A stretch of 64,000 bases of DNA from Limnospira platensis (lineage in GTDB: Bacteria; Cyanobacteriota; Cyanobacteriia; Cyanobacteriales; Microcoleaceae), in assembly GCF_046480435.1 (NCBI RefSeq), contig NZ_PKGC01000001.1; one strand, 5' to 3'. Position 1 is the first letter of the stretch, and every line of letters begins with the position of its first letter. Below are positions 8,550-17,219 of the stretch, piece after piece. The notes under the pieces were generated by a model. It was not told where the DNA came from, made no database searches, and worked only from the letters and a program-made list of their open reading frames with translations. The position numbers and the translations under genes are program-made.

Positions 8550-8621
8550 ATGACTTCTGAAACACTCAAAACTACCAAAACCATCTCCGGCGGCTACGGT
8601 GTCACGGATTCTAAAAAGTAG
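8550..8621 (+). CDS. 23-residue peptide upstream of the E2/E1 genes
   Basis: An ATG at 8550 preceded by AGGA (8537-8540, 9-base spacing) opens a 23-residue frame: MTSETLKTTKTISGG, then YGVTDSKK, stop TAG at 8619-8621. It is 100 bases upstream of the E2-like gene on the same strand. It is too short to be a folded ubiquitin-like protein. The internal Gly-Gly, the Thr/Lys-rich composition and the operon position make it a candidate substrate, precursor or leader peptide of the conjugation enzymes. The coding call rests only on the start context and position and needs conservation evidence. Confidence 0.4.
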   Translation: MTSETLKTTKTISGGYGVTDSKK

Positions 8622-8721
8622 TCAATTGTGGGCGGGGTATTGGTCTGACCTGAAACCGCCACCGCATAAAAATCAGAAGTCTGAACGATAACAGGATCAT
8701 AACCATCAACAGGCTATCCCC

Positions 8722-9249
8722 ATGACACAACAAGTAGATCTCAATGAAGTCCGTAACCGCGTCATCACTAACCGTCAGCAAGACGTTGACCTTCCCCGGT
8801 CTCCCCGTCAGGCTGTATATGTCGATAACGGAGGAAATATTGTCACGGACCCGGAACCCAGCGGGCACCGTCACCTCTCGCAAGTTCCGCAAAAAATCTT
8901 TGCCGCCAGCCTCATGCAAGATCGGCAGGTTGTGGTCCGCAAACTGCCTCCCAACGCCCAAGAAATGAACATCAGTGGTGTCACCGGGTGGGTGTACGAA
9001 ATTACCAGCGAATTGGGGGACCACTACACCATGTTTATTTTCAATGACGGCAGCTTATATCAAGTGATGGTTTTGTTTCCCGAAGTAGCCGGGCGTTATA
9101 GCGTTACTGAGGGGCATTTGTTCCCCAACGGCTGCATTTGTCTCAACGAGGAACACGGCTATCGATCGCTCGAACAAGCCTACGCCAAATCTGTCCTTTG
9201 GGCAACCGGTTTTAGTATTTATGCCCGCACCGGAAATTTCCCGCTATAA
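8722..9249 (+). CDS. Prokaryotic E2-like ubiquitin-conjugating-fold protein
   Basis: This 175-residue protein has an E2 (UBC-fold) core in its C-terminal two thirds. It contains strand-rich VYEITSELGDHYTMFIFNDG, then GHLFPNGCICLNEEHGYRSL and AYAKSVLWATGFSIYARTG. The NG-C-IC-L element aligns with the NG-x-ICL motif of eukaryotic E2s, so Cys140 is the likely catalytic thiol, with Cys138 adjacent. The AYAKSVLW...RTGxFP tail is a signature I associate with prokaryotic E2 proteins found beside JAB-E1 genes. The first 60 residues are polar and of unknown function. The gene ends 16 bases before the JAB-E1 gene, so the two are almost certainly co-transcribed. The expected role is receiving a conjugate from the E1 below. 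Confidence 0.8.
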   Translation: MTQQVDLNEVRNRVITNRQQDVDLPRSPRQAVYVDNGGNIVTDPEPSGHRHLSQVPQKIFAASLMQDRQVVVRKLPPNAQEMNISGVTGWVYEITSELGDHYTMFIFNDGSLYQVMVLFPEVAGRYSVTEGHLFPNGCICLNEEHGYRSLEQAYAKSVLWATGFSIYARTGNFPL

Positions 9250-9265
9250 CAAACATTGAATCATC

Positions 9266-11137
9266 ATGTACTTAATCTCAGAAAACGCACTGCGTCAAAT
9301 CCATCAACACATCGCCCTTGATCCCCCCGAACGGGGTGGGGCATTGTTAGGGCCCATCGGCAAAAACGTGATCAGTCATTTTATCCTGGATCAGAACGGA
9401 CAGACCAGCAGTGCCAGCTATTTGCCTTCACGCACCTTAACCTGTCGGGTGCAACAAATGGAACAGGAAATGAACCTCGAATTTAAAGGTGTCATTCACT
9501 CCCACCCCGGCGGGTTAGACCGTCCATCAGGACCCGATGAAGAAGCGATGCGGGAGGGTCTACAAATCAATCCTCACATTCCCTGTTTTGTAGCGCCAAT
9601 TGTCACCTTACTCGCACCCCGTCAAGCCCTGCGTTCTCACGAACTCCCACTGGGTGAAGGAAAAATATCCTTTTATGCCGCCTATCGTCAAGGTAACGGC
9701 ATTCGCGTCGAAACCCTACCCATGAAGTCAATTGAAGAATCGGAATTTACCCCTATGCACCAGGAATTACCCTCGGTCACTCATCTAATCGAAACGGACT
9801 TGGGGCGAGTGCAGCAGGCTTTCGGAAGCTATAAACCGCCGATGATTTTTGTCACGGAAATGGAAGGGCAAAATATACAGGCAGGATGCCTCAATTTAAA
9901 AGGGTTGGAACTGCTGTTTTTGTTCAGCAATACTTATCCGACAACCCCGCCAATTTTATTGGCAACTTTAACGGACAAAGATACCGAACAGGTGGAACTC
10001 CCTTGGTCGTTGCAGACACCGGCAGAAGAACGGTTGGTCGTCGCTCTCAAAAGTGTCATAACTGGTAGCGGATATTATCAAAAGGTGTACCGCCCTTTGG
10101 GAAAGCCAGGACTGACAAAAGACGAAAAAATCGCGGCTATAGCTGGTTGGAGTGGCTGCTATTCGGAAACTGACCCCCAGCGAGAAGCGAAACAGGTTCA
10201 ACAAAGTTTATTCGCCCGCAGTACAGGACTTTTAAGCGAACAAATTAGTCAGAAGCGGGTGTTAGTTGCGGGGACTGGTTCGGTGGGTTCTTACTTGGCT
10301 GAACAGTTGGTTCGCAGTGGTGTAGGGGGGCTGACTTTAATTGACCCGGAAACGGTGGAAACGGCGAACCTTTGTCGCACCACCTATGAAATTATCGATA
10401 TCGGACAGCCGAAGGTGAAAGCGTTGGGCCGACGGTTGCTGAATATTAATCCTTTGGTGCAGTTGAAATTGGAGGAAAAAAGTTTATTGGATTATCAGCC
10501 GTCGGAGTTTGATAAGTTGGTGCAGGAGGCGGATTTAATTGTTGCCACAACTGATGATGTAGCCGCCCAGCGCATTATCAACCGTTTCGCCTATTTTCGC
10601 AAGAAGCCAGCCCTATTTGTGGGGCTTTATCAAGGGGCTGAAGGGGGGGAGGTGATTATTACGATGCCTGACAAAACTCCCTGTTATGTCTGTGCGACTG
10701 CTAACCGCCATCAGTTTGAGGTGCAGGTGGGAAAGGTTAGCAATGATGGAGATTATGGCAGCAACGGAAGGGTAATGGGGGAAGTGGCACTGGGGACGGA
10801 TATTCATCATGTCACGAGTGTGGCGGTGAAAATGGCTTTGTCTTTGTTGCTGCCAGAGACTGCACGGGTGAAATTGAAGGGTTTTTTAAATCCGGCTATT
10901 GAGGAGGGGTTCAATTATTTAACCATGTCAATGGTTCAGAATTATTGGTTTTATCCGGCTGTTTTTGGTGAGACGGCGGGACAGTATGCTTATCAGAGTG
11001 TTTGGTTGACTGCCCAAAGTCAAGAAAACTGTCCGGTGTGTGGAAAAGTTCACCACCGCACTAATCCGCTGACGGTGCCTTTGGCGGGGGTGAAAGCGGA
11101 TGAAATTCGAGCGGTTTTAAATACGTCTCGTGTGTAG
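9266..11137 (+). CDS. JAB protease - E2/RWD-like - E1 (ThiF) fusion
   Basis: The 623-residue protein has three parts. (1) Residues 1-150 are a JAB/JAMM metalloprotease with all ligands visible: Glu22 (PPERGGALLG), His78 and His80 (GVIHSHPGG), Ser88 and Asp91. (2) Residues about 180-290 include LELLFLFSNTYPTTPPILLA, resembling the strand plus YPxxPP turn of the E2/RWD fold without a catalytic Cys in the usual place. (3) From about 325 there is an E1/ThiF adenylating domain: VLVAGTGSVGSYLAEQLV, LTLIDPETVETANLCR, DIGQPKVKAL, IVATTDD, with CYVC and CPVC pairs for structural zinc. It can therefore be expected to adenylate a C-terminus and also cut conjugates. Domain 2 is my inference. No CD-NTase or defence effector is adjacent, so this is not CBASS. 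Confidence 0.85.
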   Translation: MYLISENALRQIHQHIALDPPERGGALLGPIGKNVISHFILDQNGQTSSASYLPSRTLTCRVQQMEQEMNLEFKGVIHSHPGGLDRPSGPDEEAMREGLQINPHIPCFVAPIVTLLAPRQALRSHELPLGEGKISFYAAYRQGNGIRVETLPMKSIEESEFTPMHQELPSVTHLIETDLGRVQQAFGSYKPPMIFVTEMEGQNIQAGCLNLKGLELLFLFSNTYPTTPPILLATLTDKDTEQVELPWSLQTPAEERLVVALKSVITGSGYYQKVYRPLGKPGLTKDEKIAAIAGWSGCYSETDPQREAKQVQQSLFARSTGLLSEQISQKRVLVAGTGSVGSYLAEQLVRSGVGGLTLIDPETVETANLCRTTYEIIDIGQPKVKALGRRLLNINPLVQLKLEEKSLLDYQPSEFDKLVQEADLIVATTDDVAAQRIINRFAYFRKKPALFVGLYQGAEGGEVIITMPDKTPCYVCATANRHQFEVQVGKVSNDGDYGSNGRVMGEVALGTDIHHVTSVAVKMALSLLLPETARVKLKGFLNPAIEEGFNYLTMSMVQNYWFYPAVFGETAGQYAYQSVWLTAQSQENCPVCGKVHHRTNPLTVPLAGVKADEIRAVLNTSRV

Positions 11138-11224
11138 AATTTCGCCATAAATATGCTGGGAATGGTGCTAATTTTTTAAGGAAATTAACCATTCCCTATT
11201 GACTATTTAAAGGAAGTATAATTA

Positions 11225-12697
11225 ATGCAAAAAAGAACGGATTTAGTGGCAAAATTTTCGACTTTTTTAGAGGTTGATGATGCTAAGGATAGTCTGGATT
11301 TGGGCTGGTATTATGTGCCTAAATTGAAGCATAATATGAGACAACGGCGGGAGTCCGATCGCACTGCTAAAGAGGAATATTGGGCTAAAGTTATCCTGCG
11401 GGAAGCCCTGGCATCTGCGCCCCTGGCTAAAGAACACCTGGCGGCTTATTTGGAGGAAACTGCCTATTGGACGGTGATGAAAATGCGTTATAAGTTGGAA
11501 GGTTATCAATTGCGAAAGGTGGATTTTTTCTGTATGGCTAGGGAGGCAACAAGTCAGCCTTTACAGTTGTTTGGTCGCTATGATGATGCCAAGTCTGGGG
11601 TGAAAACTTTTGCGGAGAAGACCCTGGAAGATTATCTGTCTGAACAGTTGTTTAAAGGTCGAGAACGAGATAAATATTCGCCTACTGGATTATTACGATC
11701 TCTCAGTTATTTGGAATTAGAAAAAACTTTGAAAAAACGGAGGTTTTCCCCGGAAAATATCCAAGCATATCGGCTGCTGCTCAAGTGTTTTAAGGAAAAA
11801 TATGTGCCTACTAAAAAATCGGGAAGTCGGGCTTTACAACCGCCGGACAGTTGCCAATTACAAGCGATCGCACTCTATTATAATCAATGGCGATCGCCAG
11901 ATTTTCCTGATTTGACCCCTGAGCAAGTTCAGGAATGTTTAAATAATTTTGTATCCTGGGTTCGCGGGGATGCTAAAGTTTATTTTTTGTCCCTAGAAGA
12001 ATTACTTACCAAGGGGGAAGAAAAACCCTCGGACTCCCCAGATTTTTCCCAGGTATCGGAAGATGAACAGGAACGCGGACAAGAACAGGAACTTAATCAA
12101 ATTCTCTCCCAGTTATTTGAGGAACTTACCCCCCAGATTAAAACCCTGTTGGAGTTGGTCTATGGTCTGAATATTAACCAAGGCGACCTCTGTAATTTTA
12201 TGGGTTTTGAACAACAGCCTAAACTCTCACGATTCCTGACAAAAACTAAGCGAAATCTCTTGACAAAATTCGCTGAGTATGCTAAAAAAAATTGGGAAAT
12301 AAACCTGTCTTCCCCTGAATTAAATAAACTGGTCAAACTGATAAATATTTGGCTAGAAAAACATGGATCTCTGCGGTTTCATGACTTGTTAAATGCCAAA
12401 CTTGGGGCTTTAGATGCGGATGATTTCAGGCTGTTAAAATTAATCTACGGCTGTCAGCTATCTTTAGCTGATGTTTCTGAGAATAGCCAACTTTCTCAGG
12501 ATGAAATTAAAGCCAGAATTAAGCAGATTGAAGTCACCCTACAAGATACCTTAAAATCGGAAGTAGAAACTCTCTGTTCCGGTGGCACTGAGGAAATGCG
12601 ATCGCTTGATAAAAGAGTGGTCGATTTCGTGGAAGTGTATCTACAACAAGCCCCTTATGCGGTTTGGGAGTCGAAGTTAAAAAAACCGGATCTATGA
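11225..12697 (+). CDS. Sigma-factor-like HTH protein, function uncertain
   Basis: This is a 490-residue, largely helical, soluble protein. The N-terminal part (about 1-100) is rich in charged helices (KHNMRQRRESDRTAKEEY). The middle has an acidic linker (about 255-285: EEKPSDSPDFSQVSEDEQER), and the last 200 residues contain two HTH-like segments (TLLELVYGLNINQGDLCNFM; DFRLLKLIYGCQLSLADVSE) that recall sigma-70 region 4 phrasing (reached a threshold, then DLA-type helix). Genes of this size and position, just before DUF1822 and CHASE2/CHAT genes, are often labelled sigma-70 family in cyanobacteria. I could not identify region 2 (core-binding) motifs. It starts 87 bases after the JAB-E1 stop with an AAGGAAG ribosome site. 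Confidence 0.6.
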   Translation: MQKRTDLVAKFSTFLEVDDAKDSLDLGWYYVPKLKHNMRQRRESDRTAKEEYWAKVILREALASAPLAKEHLAAYLEETAYWTVMKMRYKLEGYQLRKVDFFCMAREATSQPLQLFGRYDDAKSGVKTFAEKTLEDYLSEQLFKGRERDKYSPTGLLRSLSYLELEKTLKKRRFSPENIQAYRLLLKCFKEKYVPTKKSGSRALQPPDSCQLQAIALYYNQWRSPDFPDLTPEQVQECLNNFVSWVRGDAKVYFLSLEELLTKGEEKPSDSPDFSQVSEDEQERGQEQELNQILSQLFEELTPQIKTLLELVYGLNINQGDLCNFMGFEQQPKLSRFLTKTKRNLLTKFAEYAKKNWEINLSSPELNKLVKLINIWLEKHGSLRFHDLLNAKLGALDADDFRLLKLIYGCQLSLADVSENSQLSQDEIKARIKQIEVTLQDTLKSEVETLCSGGTEEMRSLDKRVVDFVEVYLQQAPYAVWESKLKKPDL

Positions 12698-12778
12698 GTC
12701 AGTTTCTCATCAGTCATCAGTCGCCGGAGGACGCTAAAACTCCACCGAATTTATCTCCTTTATTTGGAAAAAAACATC

Positions 12779-14218
12779 ATGTTTACAATAGAAGATTTGA
12801 CCGAATTACATCCCGATCGCTTATGGTTATCATTCTCGGAAGAACAACGGGAAATCGCTTGGCAATATTCCCGGCTTTTTTCCCATGCTTATTCCCAATG
12901 GAATGGCTATCTGAATCGATTAGCTATCAATGCAGTAATCCCCGGTTTGCAGGAGGAATTGGATTTAAACCCCACTATTTGGCAGCCCAATTCCTTACCA
13001 TCTTTTTGGGAAAATGTCAACGGAACTAGACTATTAATTAATGATAATTATTCTGTGGTCATTATTCCCAGCGAGACAGTAGACACCGAAGAATTTCGGG
13101 TTCCCCAAGAGTGGGTGGATATTCCCAGTTGGGTGGCGAATTATTATTTAGCGGTTCAAGTTTACCCAGAGGCGGGTTACTTGCAAGTGTGGGGATATGC
13201 GACCCACCAACAGCTAAAAAATCAGGCAGTATATGATGAGTTTGAGCGAGTTTATGTTCTCCCGAAAGCGGATATAATTGATGATTTAAATGTGATGGTT
13301 GTCGCTCAGGAATTGTGCGACACAGAGATAGCGTTTGTCTCTCCGCTACCACCATTATATCAAAATCAAGCGGAACGTTGGTTAGAACAACTCAGTTCAA
13401 ATACCGTGGAAAATCCCCGGTTAGCAATGCCTTTTTATCAGTGGGCGGCTTTGATCGCAAATGATAAATGGCGAGAGGAATTATATCAACGCCGTTGCGA
13501 TCGCCTATCAACACAAATTCGACAAAGTTTTAACTATTTGTCTCAATGGTTAGCCGATCTCGCCCTACCGGAGTGGCAGGATTTTCGGGGATTATGGAGA
13601 CCCAGACAGATGGAATATAGGGGAAAAAGGGTCGATTTACGAGGAGAAACTAATCGGGAAAGAGTCGCCTATTGGGTTGATGTAATTTTAGGTAAAAATA
13701 GTGAGGAATTATGGAAAACATCGGCTCAGTCTTTAAGGTATACTACCCCTGGCAATCCGAGGGTGATTGAAGCGTTGGTGAATTTATTAGCAAAAACTAC
13801 TGAGGAAGAAACTCGCTGGGCGGCGGCGGAAACTCTGTGGTTATTAGACCCGGAAAATCCGGCGGCGGGTATCCGAAAAGTCAAAGATTTGGGAATGGAA
13901 ATTACAGGAGAATTGCTGAGTTTGATGGTGGCAGTCTTGCCGAAAGGGGCAAATCGTTTTGCGGTATTTTTACGGTTGTATGCTATGGGGGAACGGGAGT
14001 TTTTATCCCCTGGGGTACAGTTGAGAGTGTGGCGGGAGTTTTTATCCCCTGGGGTACAGTTGAGAGTGTGGGATGAGATGGGTACGCTGTTCGATTCTGC
14101 CACGGCTAGAGAGAGAGATAATTATATTCAGATTAAGTTAAGCGGAAATCTTGGCGAATGGTTAAATGTGGAGGTAAAATGGGGGGAAAATAGCATTATG
14201 GAAGGGTTTTTAATCTGA
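12779..14218 (+). CDS. DUF1822 family protein
   Basis: From the ATG at 12779 (ribosome site GGAAA about 10 bases upstream; an in-frame TTG at 12764 is less likely) the product has 479 residues. The N-terminal two thirds match the cyanobacterial DUF1822 family: FTIEDLTELHPDRLWLSFS, then strands such as DIPSWVANYYLAVQVYPEAG and WGYATHQQL. Residues about 300-380 include an Arg-rich stretch and helical HEAT-like phrasing (VIEALVNLLAKTTEEETRWA). DUF1822 has no established activity and typically sits beside CHASE2 and CHAT genes, as here. Residues 406-431 are an exact in-frame duplication of 13 residues. Confidence 0.8.
   Translation: MFTIEDLTELHPDRLWLSFSEEQREIAWQYSRLFSHAYSQWNGYLNRLAINAVIPGLQEELDLNPTIWQPNSLPSFWENVNGTRLLINDNYSVVIIPSETVDTEEFRVPQEWVDIPSWVANYYLAVQVYPEAGYLQVWGYATHQQLKNQAVYDEFERVYVLPKADIIDDLNVMVVAQELCDTEIAFVSPLPPLYQNQAERWLEQLSSNTVENPRLAMPFYQWAALIANDKWREELYQRRCDRLSTQIRQSFNYLSQWLADLALPEWQDFRGLWRPRQMEYRGKRVDLRGETNRERVAYWVDVILGKNSEELWKTSAQSLRYTTPGNPRVIEALVNLLAKTTEEETRWAAAETLWLLDPENPAAGIRKVKDLGMEITGELLSLMVAVLPKGANRFAVFLRLYAMGEREFLSPGVQLRVWREFLSPGVQLRVWDEMGTLFDSATARERDNYIQIKLSGNLGEWLNVEVKWGENSIMEGFLI
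13994..14071 (+). repeat. Exact 39-bp tandem duplication inside DUF1822
   Basis: Bases 13994-14032 and 14033-14071 are identical. Each encodes REFLSPGVQLRVW, so the protein carries the 13-residue block twice. The lack of any difference points to a very recent event or an assembly effect. Confidence 0.97.
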
Positions 14219-14322
14219 GTAACCATCACGCCCTTCGGCTTGCTTAGGTGATTCCCCTTGATTAGGGAATAGGGAAGGGGGAATGCGTAATGGTAAATCG
14301 GTGAAGTTGAGGAGACGGACTG

Positions 14323-17205
14323 ATGAAATTTTGGCAACTTACTTTTCTCGCCCTGGTGTCATTTTTCCTGACTTTTTATTGTGACACATCGATTTTGGCG
14401 CGGGTCAACAGTCCAGCCTTTAACGGCCAATTTCCCATTGATTTTGTATCCCCCGCCTTAGGGCCAACTACTGAGGACCAAAGGCAGGAAGCCGATCGCT
14501 TTTTTAATCGAGGAATACATCACTTGGATCTCAGTGAATTTTCGGAGGCGATTCAACCTTACCAAAAATCTTTACAACTCTACAAACAAATTGACGATCG
14601 CCCCGGTATGGCTAAATCTCTCCATCATCTGGGAATTGCTTATCGGAATTTGAAAGATTATGATCAGGCGATTAAATACTATCAGCAGTCTGGGCAGATT
14701 TTTGATCAAATAGGCGATCGCAATGGTCTCGCTAATTCTTTTATGGGTCTGGGACTTGTTTATCGGACACTAGAAGAGCATGAGAAGGCGATAGAATCCT
14801 ATCAGCAATCTTTGCAGATTTTTGAGAAAATGGGCGATGATCAGGGTGTCCTAAATTCCCTCAATAATCTGGGAATTGTTTATCAGAATTTAGGAAAGTA
14901 TCACCAAGCTATTCAACCCTATCAGCAGTCTTTGCAGATTTTTGAGAAAATGGGCGATCGCCAGAATATGGCTAAATCTCTCCATAGTCTGGGAATTATT
15001 TATGGGATTCTGGGAGAGTATTACAAAGCCATAGAATCCTATCAGCAGTCTTTGCAGATTTTTGAGAAAATGGGCGATCGCAATGGTGTTGCACATTCTC
15101 TCCTGGGTCTGGGAATTGTTTATGGGAATTTGGGAGATGGTCACAAAGCTATTGAATACTATCAGCAATCTTTGGAGATGTTTGATAAAATCAGCGATCG
15201 CAATGGTGTTGCCAATTCTCTTCTGGGTCTGGGAATTGTTTATGGGAATTTAGGAAAGTATGATCAAGCTATTGAATACTATCAGCAATCTTGGCAGATT
15301 TTTAAACAAATAAGCGATCGCAATGGTGTTGCCAAATCCCTCCTGGGTCTGGGAATTGTTTATGGGAAGTTAGAAAAGTATGATCAAGCTATTGAATCCT
15401 ATCAGCAATCTTTGCAGCTTTTTAAACAAATAGGCGATCGCAATGGTATCGCCACATCCTTGGGTAATCTGGGAGTTGTTTATCGGAGTCTCGGAAAGTA
15501 TCACAAAGCGATAGAATCCTATCAGCAATCTTTGCAGATATCTCAAGAAATAGGCGATCGCAATAGAGAACGTCAAATCCTCAGTAATATCGGTTTACTA
15601 CTTTCCACACAAGACCAACCCCAATTAGCCATTGTCTTCTACAAACAATCAGTCAATGTTACCGAAGACATCCGCCAAGGTCTCAGGAGACTGCCGACGG
15701 AATTGCAACAATTGTATCTGGAAACCGTGGCTGATACCTATCGCCGTTTGGCGGATTTACTCCTGCAATTTGATCGGATTATCGAAGCCCAACAGGTGCT
15801 GGAGTTACTCAAAGTTCAAGAACTAGAAGACTACTTAATAAACGTCCGGGGAGACCCCCAAAATCTTCAAATGTTACCGGATGAACGGCAAGCATGGAGT
15901 CAATACCAAGCCTTACAGCAAGAGGCGATCGCCATCAGTCGGGAGTTAGCGGAACTCGAAAAAATCCCCGTTAATCAGCGCCTACCGGCACAACAGCAAC
16001 GCCTCCAAGAAATCCGGGAACAACAAGGAAAAACTCGCGGCATTTTCGACCAATTTTTATCTAGTCCAGAAGTAGAAAACCTGATTAAAAATATCAGCCA
16101 AAACCAACATAACATCAATATCAGGAATTATCCAAATTTGCATAAACTCCTGGCAAATCTGCCAGAAAAATCTGTAATTCTCTATCCTTTAGTGCTAGAT
16201 AATCGCCTAGAATTACTATTGGTCACTACCCAAACTGCTGCCCCCCTACGTCAGCCAGTCAATGTCACAGCCAAGCAGTTAAATCAAGCCATTAGAGATT
16301 ATCGAACCGGACTCAAAAACCAAGATTCCGAAAGTTTTAAACATACGGCAAAAGTTCTCTATGATTACCTGATTAAACCCATTGAAAAAGATTTGGTTAA
16401 CCTCCAGGTGAAAACCTTAATTTATGCCCCAGACCGGGCTTTACGTTATCTTCCTCTCGCGGGACTCTATGACGGTCAACAGTGGTTAGTGGAAAAATAC
16501 CGAATCAACAATATTACTGTCGCTTCCCTAACCCAATTTATCGTTACTCCCTCCAAGCCTCCCTCGGTCTTAGCGGGTGCTTTTGCTGACGTTGACACGG
16601 GCTATCAATTCCAAGTCGCACAGAGGCAGTTCGATTTTTACGGGTTGAAATTTGCCTACGATGAAATCAACAATATTGCGGGGATAATTCCTAATACAAA
16701 CCGACTCCTAGACCGGGACTTTAACCGTCAGCAAACCGAAGGTTATCTTGGAGATTATAATATCATTCATCTGGCTACCCATGCGGCTTTTATTCCGGGT
16801 CAGCCTATGGATTCCTTTATTTTATTTGGAGATGGCGATCGCGCTTCTATTAATGATATTAGAAGGTGGGATTTAAAGAATGTTGATTTAGCCGTCTTGA
16901 GTGCCTGTCAAACCGGACTGGGAGATTTATCGGGAAATGGGGAAGAAATCCTGGGTTTGGGATATATAATGCAGGAAGCTGGGGCTCAAGCCACCGTTGC
17001 CACTCTCTGGTTGATTGAGGATGCCAGCACTCAACAATTGATGAATGTCTTTTATCAAAAACTCTCGGAAGGTAACAGTAGGGCAGAGGCGCTGCGACAG
17101 GCGCAATTAGCTTTGATTAATCAACAAGTCCCCCACCCACAAAATCAAGATATTTCTGCACCCTATCACTGGGCAGGATTTATTATTATTGGAAATGGAT
17201 TTTAA
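14323..17205 (+). CDS. TPR-CHAT protein (caspase-like protease with tetratricopeptide repeats)
   Basis: The 960-residue protein starts with a signal-like hydrophobic segment (FLALVSFFLTFYC). About ten 40-residue TPR units follow (residues 55-430, core YQQSLQIFEKMGDRNG), then a helical linker, and then a CHAT domain from about residue 620. The predicted caspase-like His-Cys dyad is present: His820 in HLATHAAF and Cys862 in LSACQTG, followed by EEILGLGYIMQEAGAQATVA and the usual WAGF end. CHAT proteins cleave or scaffold targets in several prokaryotic death and signalling systems; the substrate here is unknown. The ATG follows GAGGAGACGG at 14309-14318. It stops 14 bases before the CHAT-CHASE2 gene, so the two are probably translated from one message. 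Confidence 0.9.
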   Translation: MKFWQLTFLALVSFFLTFYCDTSILARVNSPAFNGQFPIDFVSPALGPTTEDQRQEADRFFNRGIHHLDLSEFSEAIQPYQKSLQLYKQIDDRPGMAKSLHHLGIAYRNLKDYDQAIKYYQQSGQIFDQIGDRNGLANSFMGLGLVYRTLEEHEKAIESYQQSLQIFEKMGDDQGVLNSLNNLGIVYQNLGKYHQAIQPYQQSLQIFEKMGDRQNMAKSLHSLGIIYGILGEYYKAIESYQQSLQIFEKMGDRNGVAHSLLGLGIVYGNLGDGHKAIEYYQQSLEMFDKISDRNGVANSLLGLGIVYGNLGKYDQAIEYYQQSWQIFKQISDRNGVAKSLLGLGIVYGKLEKYDQAIESYQQSLQLFKQIGDRNGIATSLGNLGVVYRSLGKYHKAIESYQQSLQISQEIGDRNRERQILSNIGLLLSTQDQPQLAIVFYKQSVNVTEDIRQGLRRLPTELQQLYLETVADTYRRLADLLLQFDRIIEAQQVLELLKVQELEDYLINVRGDPQNLQMLPDERQAWSQYQALQQEAIAISRELAELEKIPVNQRLPAQQQRLQEIREQQGKTRGIFDQFLSSPEVENLIKNISQNQHNINIRNYPNLHKLLANLPEKSVILYPLVLDNRLELLLVTTQTAAPLRQPVNVTAKQLNQAIRDYRTGLKNQDSESFKHTAKVLYDYLIKPIEKDLVNLQVKTLIYAPDRALRYLPLAGLYDGQQWLVEKYRINNITVASLTQFIVTPSKPPSVLAGAFADVDTGYQFQVAQRQFDFYGLKFAYDEINNIAGIIPNTNRLLDRDFNRQQTEGYLGDYNIIHLATHAAFIPGQPMDSFILFGDGDRASINDIRRWDLKNVDLAVLSACQTGLGDLSGNGEEILGLGYIMQEAGAQATVATLWLIEDASTQQLMNVFYQKLSEGNSRAEALRQAQLALINQQVPHPQNQDISAPYHWAGFIIIGNGF
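14500..15600 (+). repeat. 120-bp tandem repeat encoding TPR units
   Basis: About nine units of 120 bp lie here, several differing by only a few bases over long stretches (compare 14821-14940, 15061-15180 and 15181-15300). Most units carry a gcgatcgc HIP1 octamer at the same place. Such high identity is unusual for TPRs and suggests recent expansion or gene conversion within the array. Confidence 0.9.
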
Positions 17206-17219
17206 TATCAGGAAATATT

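Noticed and set aside
8611..9024. 137-codon minus-strand frame
   Set aside because: Antisense to the E2 gene, whose motifs are clear.
8722..11137. CBASS defence operon
   Set aside because: E1, E2 and JAB domains are shared with type II CBASS, but no CD-NTase or effector gene is adjacent.
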